A stretch of DNA of 24,919 nucleotides from Methanocellales archaeon (GTDB taxonomy: Archaea; Halobacteriota; UBA148). Position 1 is the stretch's first letter. The number at the start of each line of letters is the position of its first letter. The translations under genes and the position numbers were made by a program. The stretch lies in contig JAAEEL010000031.1 in assembly GCA_013415795.1 (NCBI GenBank), forward strand, positions 1 to 24,919, written 5' to 3'. Positions 21,883 to 24,919 of this stretch are shown piece after piece. Below the pieces are notes generated by a model. That model ran no database searches and was not told where the DNA came from. It saw nothing but the letters and a program-made list of their open reading frames with translations.

Positions 21883-22233
21883 ATGATAATAAAAGAAGTT
21901 GTAAGCGAGGAACTATTGACCATATCTGAGGTAAAAGATATTCTGAATAAAATTCAGGATGAAAGGCTAAAAAAAGGAGAAGAGCTTAGATATGAACAAA
22001 GGCGTGCAATTGAGCACACGAATAAGTTTGCAAAGACAAGTGCAAAGTCAGCCAGGTCATTAGTAGACATGCTCATCAAACTAGAGAAAATGAAACCAGA
22101 AATAGCCATCCGAATTGCTGATATAATGCCAAGGACGAAAGATGAACTTAGGACTATATACGCAAAGGAAAGATATACACTTTTAGAGAAAGAGTTGGAA
22201 ACAATATTAGAACTGGTTAGCGATCACTCCTAG
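21883..22233 (+). CDS. rpo4: RNA polymerase subunit Rpo4 (RpoF, Rpb4-like)
   Basis: Protein of 116 residues, normal size. Rpo4 pairs with Rpo7 to form the polymerase stalk that helps open complex formation and binds nascent RNA. Marks: EELLTISEVKDILNKI at the start, LRYEQRRAIEHTNKFAKTSA, and MKPEIAIRIADIMPRTKDEL with RTIYAKERYTL at the end (HRDC-like helical domain). AGGTGA, overlapping the rpl21e stop, is its SD. The gene order L21e-Rpo4-DUF655 is widespread in archaea. Confidence 0.95.
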   Translation: MIIKEVVSEELLTISEVKDILNKIQDERLKKGEELRYEQRRAIEHTNKFAKTSAKSARSLVDMLIKLEKMKPEIAIRIADIMPRTKDELRTIYAKERYTLLEKELETILELVSDHS

Positions 22234-22243
22234 GAGGTGGGCT

Positions 22244-22807
22244 ATGATGCAGAAGGAGGGGAAAGAAGATTACATATTGGTGTTGGACTATCTACAATAT
22301 GGGCATCCAGACGATCCTAGGCCTGTTTATCAGAAAAAGCCCATAGTCCATGGTGTGGGTGAGAGTCATTTTGTGCTACTAGAATTGATCCCAAAGGACG
22401 GAGTTATACCAGAAGTACATAAAAAAGTCTACGTAGGTGACGGTGACCGGGATGAAATTGATCATGTTAAGCGTCGCTTAAGGTATGACGAGTTAACGCA
22501 TGGAGCTAAGATAGAACTTCCCTATGTAATTGAAGAGATAGTTAAAAGTGATGTGGGCCGATTTATCGATTTTTTTAATCATGCAGAACCATTGACAACA
22601 AGATTACATCAACTGGAATTGCTGCCTGGCATAGGGAAAAAGTTGATGTGGGCCATCATTAACGAGCGAAAAAAGGGTGATTTTAAGGGATTTGAGGATT
22701 TAACAAAAAGGGTCCAAGGCCTTCATCGTCCAGACAAGCTCATCATTAACAGAATTGAGGATGAGATAAAGGATGAGCATACGAAATATCGAATTTTCGT
22801 GAGGTAA
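22244..22807 (+). CDS. DUF655 RNA-binding protein (helix-hairpin-helix)
   Basis: Protein of 187 residues. The N-terminal half is an OB-fold-like domain (EDYILVLDYLQYGHPDDPRP, then QKKPIVHGVGESHFVLLELI). The C-terminal half has a helix-hairpin-helix motif LLPGIGKKLMWAIINERKKG followed by DFKGFEDLTKRVQGLHRPDK. DUF655 proteins are almost universal in archaea beside rpo4 and rsmA; a nucleic-acid-binding role in ribosome or RNA metabolism is inferred, with no proven function. TAGGAGGTGGGCT gives a strong SD for ATG 22244; the next gene begins three bases after its stop. Confidence 0.93.
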   Translation: MMQKEGKEDYILVLDYLQYGHPDDPRPVYQKKPIVHGVGESHFVLLELIPKDGVIPEVHKKVYVGDGDRDEIDHVKRRLRYDELTHGAKIELPYVIEEIVKSDVGRFIDFFNHAEPLTTRLHQLELLPGIGKKLMWAIINERKKGDFKGFEDLTKRVQGLHRPDKLIINRIEDEIKDEHTKYRIFVR

Positions 22808-22809
22808 TA

Positions 22810-23583
22810 TTGGGGGATCAACACTTTTTAATCGACGATAGAGTAATTGATCGAATCATAAGATATGCTTCTCTAGAGAGCAATGACACCGTTCTGGAGA
22901 TCGGCGCTGGTACCGGTAATCTGACGAAAAGTTTAGCAAAACATGTTTCAAATGTAATTGCAATCGAATCGGATCTTAGCCTAGTAGAGAAGTTAGAATA
23001 TCTATCACTCCCAAACGTCAAGGTAATTCAAGGCGATGCTCTCAAAGTTGAATTTCCAAAGTTTGACAAAATTGTATCAAATCTTCCTTATTCCATCTCC
23101 TCTGATATAACCTTCAAGCTTCTCAAACATAACTTCAAGCTTGGGGTTTTGATGTATCAACATGAATTCGCTAAAAGAATGGTCGCAACTGCCGGCATGA
23201 AAAATTATGGCCGCTTGTCCATAGTAACGCAGTATTTTGCAGAGATTCAAATTATGGAAATTATACCCAATTCAGCCCTGTATCCTCAGCCAGAGGTAAA
23301 ATCCGCTATAGTAAGAATTGTGCCGCATACTCCACAATTAGAGGGATTTGATAAGGATTTTTTTCTTGAACTTGTAGCGGCGGTATTTACGCAAAGAAGA
23401 AAGCAGATGAAAAATGTCATCATAAATGCAGCCAAAATGATGAACTTGGGCGATGCTGAAAAACTCATTGAGATGTTGCCCCAAGAAATTATGTCTAAAA
23501 GACCAGAAAAATTATCCCCAGAAGAACTTGCTGTTTTATCTAACTTGATCTATAAGGTGCACCATGAAGCTCCTACAATATAG
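22810..23583 (+). CDS. rsmA: 16S rRNA adenine dimethyltransferase RsmA/Dim1 (KsgA)
   Basis: Protein of 257 residues. It dimethylates two adjacent adenines in the 3'-terminal helix 45 of 16S rRNA, a late 30S assembly checkpoint. It begins GDQHFLIDDRVIDRIIRYAS; the SAM site is VLEIGAGTGNLTKSLA (28-43), the catalytic motif NLPYSISSDI (91-100), and the conserved QHEFAKRMVATAGMKNYGRL and FTQRRKQMKNV follow. The start is TTG at 22810, with GAGGTAA just before it overlapping the DUF655 stop; no ATG is available near the conserved N-terminus. The last 20 bases overlap the next methyltransferase gene. Confidence 0.95.
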   Translation: MGDQHFLIDDRVIDRIIRYASLESNDTVLEIGAGTGNLTKSLAKHVSNVIAIESDLSLVEKLEYLSLPNVKVIQGDALKVEFPKFDKIVSNLPYSISSDITFKLLKHNFKLGVLMYQHEFAKRMVATAGMKNYGRLSIVTQYFAEIQIMEIIPNSALYPQPEVKSAIVRIVPHTPQLEGFDKDFFLELVAAVFTQRRKQMKNVIINAAKMMNLGDAEKLIEMLPQEIMSKRPEKLSPEELAVLSNLIYKVHHEAPTI

Positions 23584-24139
23584 GGACAAAGAGATCGCAA
23601 TTCTACCAGGAGTTTATGAACCCGCTGAAGACTCATTCCTGATGGTGGAAGCCGTTTTGAGAGAGGTGAAAAGATCAGACAATATTTTAGAAATCGGAAC
23701 TGGTTCTGGAATCGTCTCAATGTTTATTGGAGATATTGCACGAGTCATTGGAACTGACATCAGTTTAAAAGCCGTAAAATGCGCCAGATTGAACGGAATA
23801 GATGTAATAAGAACCGATTTGTTTGACGGAATCAAGTTCAAGAGAGAATTCGACTTAATAGTGTTTAATCCACCCTACCTGCCTTCCGAAGATCAAAAGA
23901 CCGATATGGATGTTTTGTGGGATGGTGGATCCAGTGGTAGAGAGATTATAAACCGATTTTTAGATCAGGTGAAGAATTATTTGACAGATGATGGGCGAAT
24001 GTTGCTGTTAGTATCTTCACTGACTGGAATCGAACAGTTAATAGAAAAAATGAGATCATTAGACTTGGTGGTCGATGAAATCATAAGCGAAAAGCACTTC
24101 TTTGAAAGATTGGTCGTACTTCGCGGTGCGTTGCGGTAA
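23564..24139 (+). CDS. HemK/PrmC-like (Mtq2-type) N5-glutamine methyltransferase
   Basis: Protein of 191 residues, matching the short archaeal/eukaryal Mtq2 type lacking the N-terminal domain of bacterial PrmC. Such enzymes methylate the GGQ glutamine of release factor 1 (aRF1), in partnership with Trm112 where present. Marks: VYEPAEDSFLMVEAV at the start, ILEIGTGSGIVSMFIG (41-56) for SAM, and the NPPYLPSE catalytic motif (102-109). No Trm112 gene is in the window. ATG 23564 lies within the end of rsmA (20-base overlap), preceded by AAGGTGCACC. Last gene of the tight operon. Confidence 0.93.
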   Translation: MKLLQYRDKEIAILPGVYEPAEDSFLMVEAVLREVKRSDNILEIGTGSGIVSMFIGDIARVIGTDISLKAVKCARLNGIDVIRTDLFDGIKFKREFDLIVFNPPYLPSEDQKTDMDVLWDGGSSGREIINRFLDQVKNYLTDDGRMLLLVSSLTGIEQLIEKMRSLDLVVDEIISEKHFFERLVVLRGALR

Positions 24140-24188
24140 TAAGAAAAGATAAGATATTATCATGACAAAAGACGTAGTATGATACGTG

Positions 24189-24614
24189 ATGAAAATGACA
24201 GTATTAACAAGGGAAATAAGCTTTCAGACGAAGGGGAACGTTGACATCATCGACATCACTGACAAAGTTGCTGAATTGCTCATAGAATCTGAGCCGAATA
24301 ACGGAATCGCTACAATTTTCGTGCCTGGTTCTACCGGAGCTATAACAACGATAGAGTATGAACACGGTCTAATAGAAGATATGAAAAATGCACTGGAACG
24401 ACTGATACCCCAGGGCATAGAATACAAGCACAATCTCAGGTGGGGAGATGGAAACGGACACTCTCACTTGAGGTCAGCTGTACTGGGACCGAGTTTGACC
24501 GTTCCCTTCTCAAACAAAAAATTGCTGACAGGCACATGGCAGCAAATAGTTTTCATAGACCTGGATGCCAGACCCAGATCACGTAGAATAATAGTGCAAA
24601 TTGTGGGAGAGTAG
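24189..24614 (+). CDS. YjbQ/UPF0047 family protein
   Basis: Protein of about 141 residues, the usual length. Marks: DIIDITDKVAELLIES, GIATIFVPGSTGAITTIEYE, and the conserved histidine-rich WGDGNGHSHLRSAVLGPSLT followed by GTWQQIVFIDLDARPRSRRI. The family is widespread; a weak thiamine-phosphate synthase side activity has been reported for bacterial members, but the physiological role is unclear. The frame opens at GTG 24186, with ATG at 24189 and 24195; no SD is clear, so the exact start is uncertain. A 49-base gap separates it from the operon upstream; co-transcription is possible. Confidence 0.88.
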   Translation: MKMTVLTREISFQTKGNVDIIDITDKVAELLIESEPNNGIATIFVPGSTGAITTIEYEHGLIEDMKNALERLIPQGIEYKHNLRWGDGNGHSHLRSAVLGPSLTVPFSNKKLLTGTWQQIVFIDLDARPRSRRIIVQIVGE

Positions 24615-24800
24615 TTCTTAGATTTCAAACCCATTTAAATGAAATGATCTACTTTGAATTGCTCCATTACATCAAGGTTGTAGACATTGACATATATTCA
24701 AATGGTTCAAATGAGTTTTGGTATTTTCACTATGCAGTAATCTTATGAGTACCTCAAAGAATGAAAACTACCATAACCTATATAGTTAAAAGATATTATT

Positions 24801-24919
24801 ATGAAAAAACGGAGTTACAAAGCGATGAGTAAAATCAGTGGGATGCTGGCATCGCTGCCAGTCCTAGCGGTGGTTACAGGGTCAACTGAGGGAGTATCAG
24901 CAAAGGATTATAATCTCAC
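24801..24919 (+). CDS. Start of a secreted protein, cut by the window end
   Basis: ATG at 24801 opens 39 codons to the window edge. The sequence has a basic start (MKKRSYKAMSKISG) and a hydrophobic core (MLASLPVLAVVTGS) with a possible signal-peptidase site after GVSA, so the product is probably exported. TATA-like ACCTATATAGTTAAAAG (about 24774-24790) is close enough to give a leaderless transcript. The mature part is outside the window and the protein cannot be named. The spacer 24615-24775 shows nothing else. Confidence 0.6.
   Translation, partial: MKKRSYKAMSKISGMLASLPVLAVVTGSTEGVSAKDYNL

Overview
The window is archaeal and almost certainly euryarchaeal. It carries Alba, RNA polymerase subunit Rpo4, ribosomal protein L21e, Pus10, an archaeal SepF, Trm1, the DUF655–RsmA–HemK-like cluster, and tRNA genes interrupted by bulge-helix-bulge (BHB) introns. 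TATA-like boxes often lie about 25-30 bases before start codons (leaderless or near-leaderless transcripts), mixed with strong GGAGGTGA-type Shine-Dalgarno (SD) sites. A Methanosarcinales/Methanomicrobia-like lineage is my best guess from gene content, but I cannot confirm it here. The DNA is AT-rich, and several broken genes and expanded spacers suggest ongoing gene loss.

Layout. 1-1381: tRNA cluster: a minus-strand tRNA (probably Ile) cut by the window edge and carrying a tiny intron in the D arm, then tRNA-Ala(GGC), an FKBP-type isomerase lipoprotein preceded by an 18-bp tandem repeat, tRNA-Val(GAC) and an intron-containing tRNA-Glu(TTC). 1429-2334: an HtpX (M48) protease gene ruined by stops and frameshifts. 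2401-4622: a small unknown gene and rlmE, facing trm1. 4623-10522: a loose accessory stretch with DUF3243, membrane proteins, DUF5654, a broken zinc ribbon, an XRE regulator/DUF2178 pair with a clear operator, an unrecognised small charged protein, a PUA protein and SepF. 10523-12912: lysC-purM operon (minus). 13399-15898: site-2 protease/TraB operon (minus), divergent from PRC-barrel/thg1. 16973-18436: TrkA-N/DHH fusion. 18516-18740: tRNA-Lys(CTT) with a 151-nt intron. 18875-19168: alba. 19305-24139: a tight operon purA-pus10-rpl21e-rpo4-DUF655-rsmA-hemK-like, followed by a YjbQ-family gene and the start of a secreted protein running off the window.

Functional theme. RNA maturation dominates: Trm1, RlmE, Thg1, Pus10, RsmA, a PUA protein and three BHB-intron tRNAs sit within 25 kb, next to transcription and ribosome genes (Rpo4, L21e). 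Purine synthesis is represented twice (PurM, PurA).

Most notable observations: (i) a 20-nt D-arm tRNA intron with a textbook BHB fold; (ii) 77 identical bases shared by the two ACT domains of aspartokinase, suggesting gene conversion; (iii) two abutting 16-bp operator copies over the XRE promoter; (iv) an unusually long, structured intron in tRNA-Lys; (v) a TATA-proximal TAGTTCACAT element occurring three times; (vi) several genes caught in decay. I saw no CRISPR array, insertion sequence or integrase.
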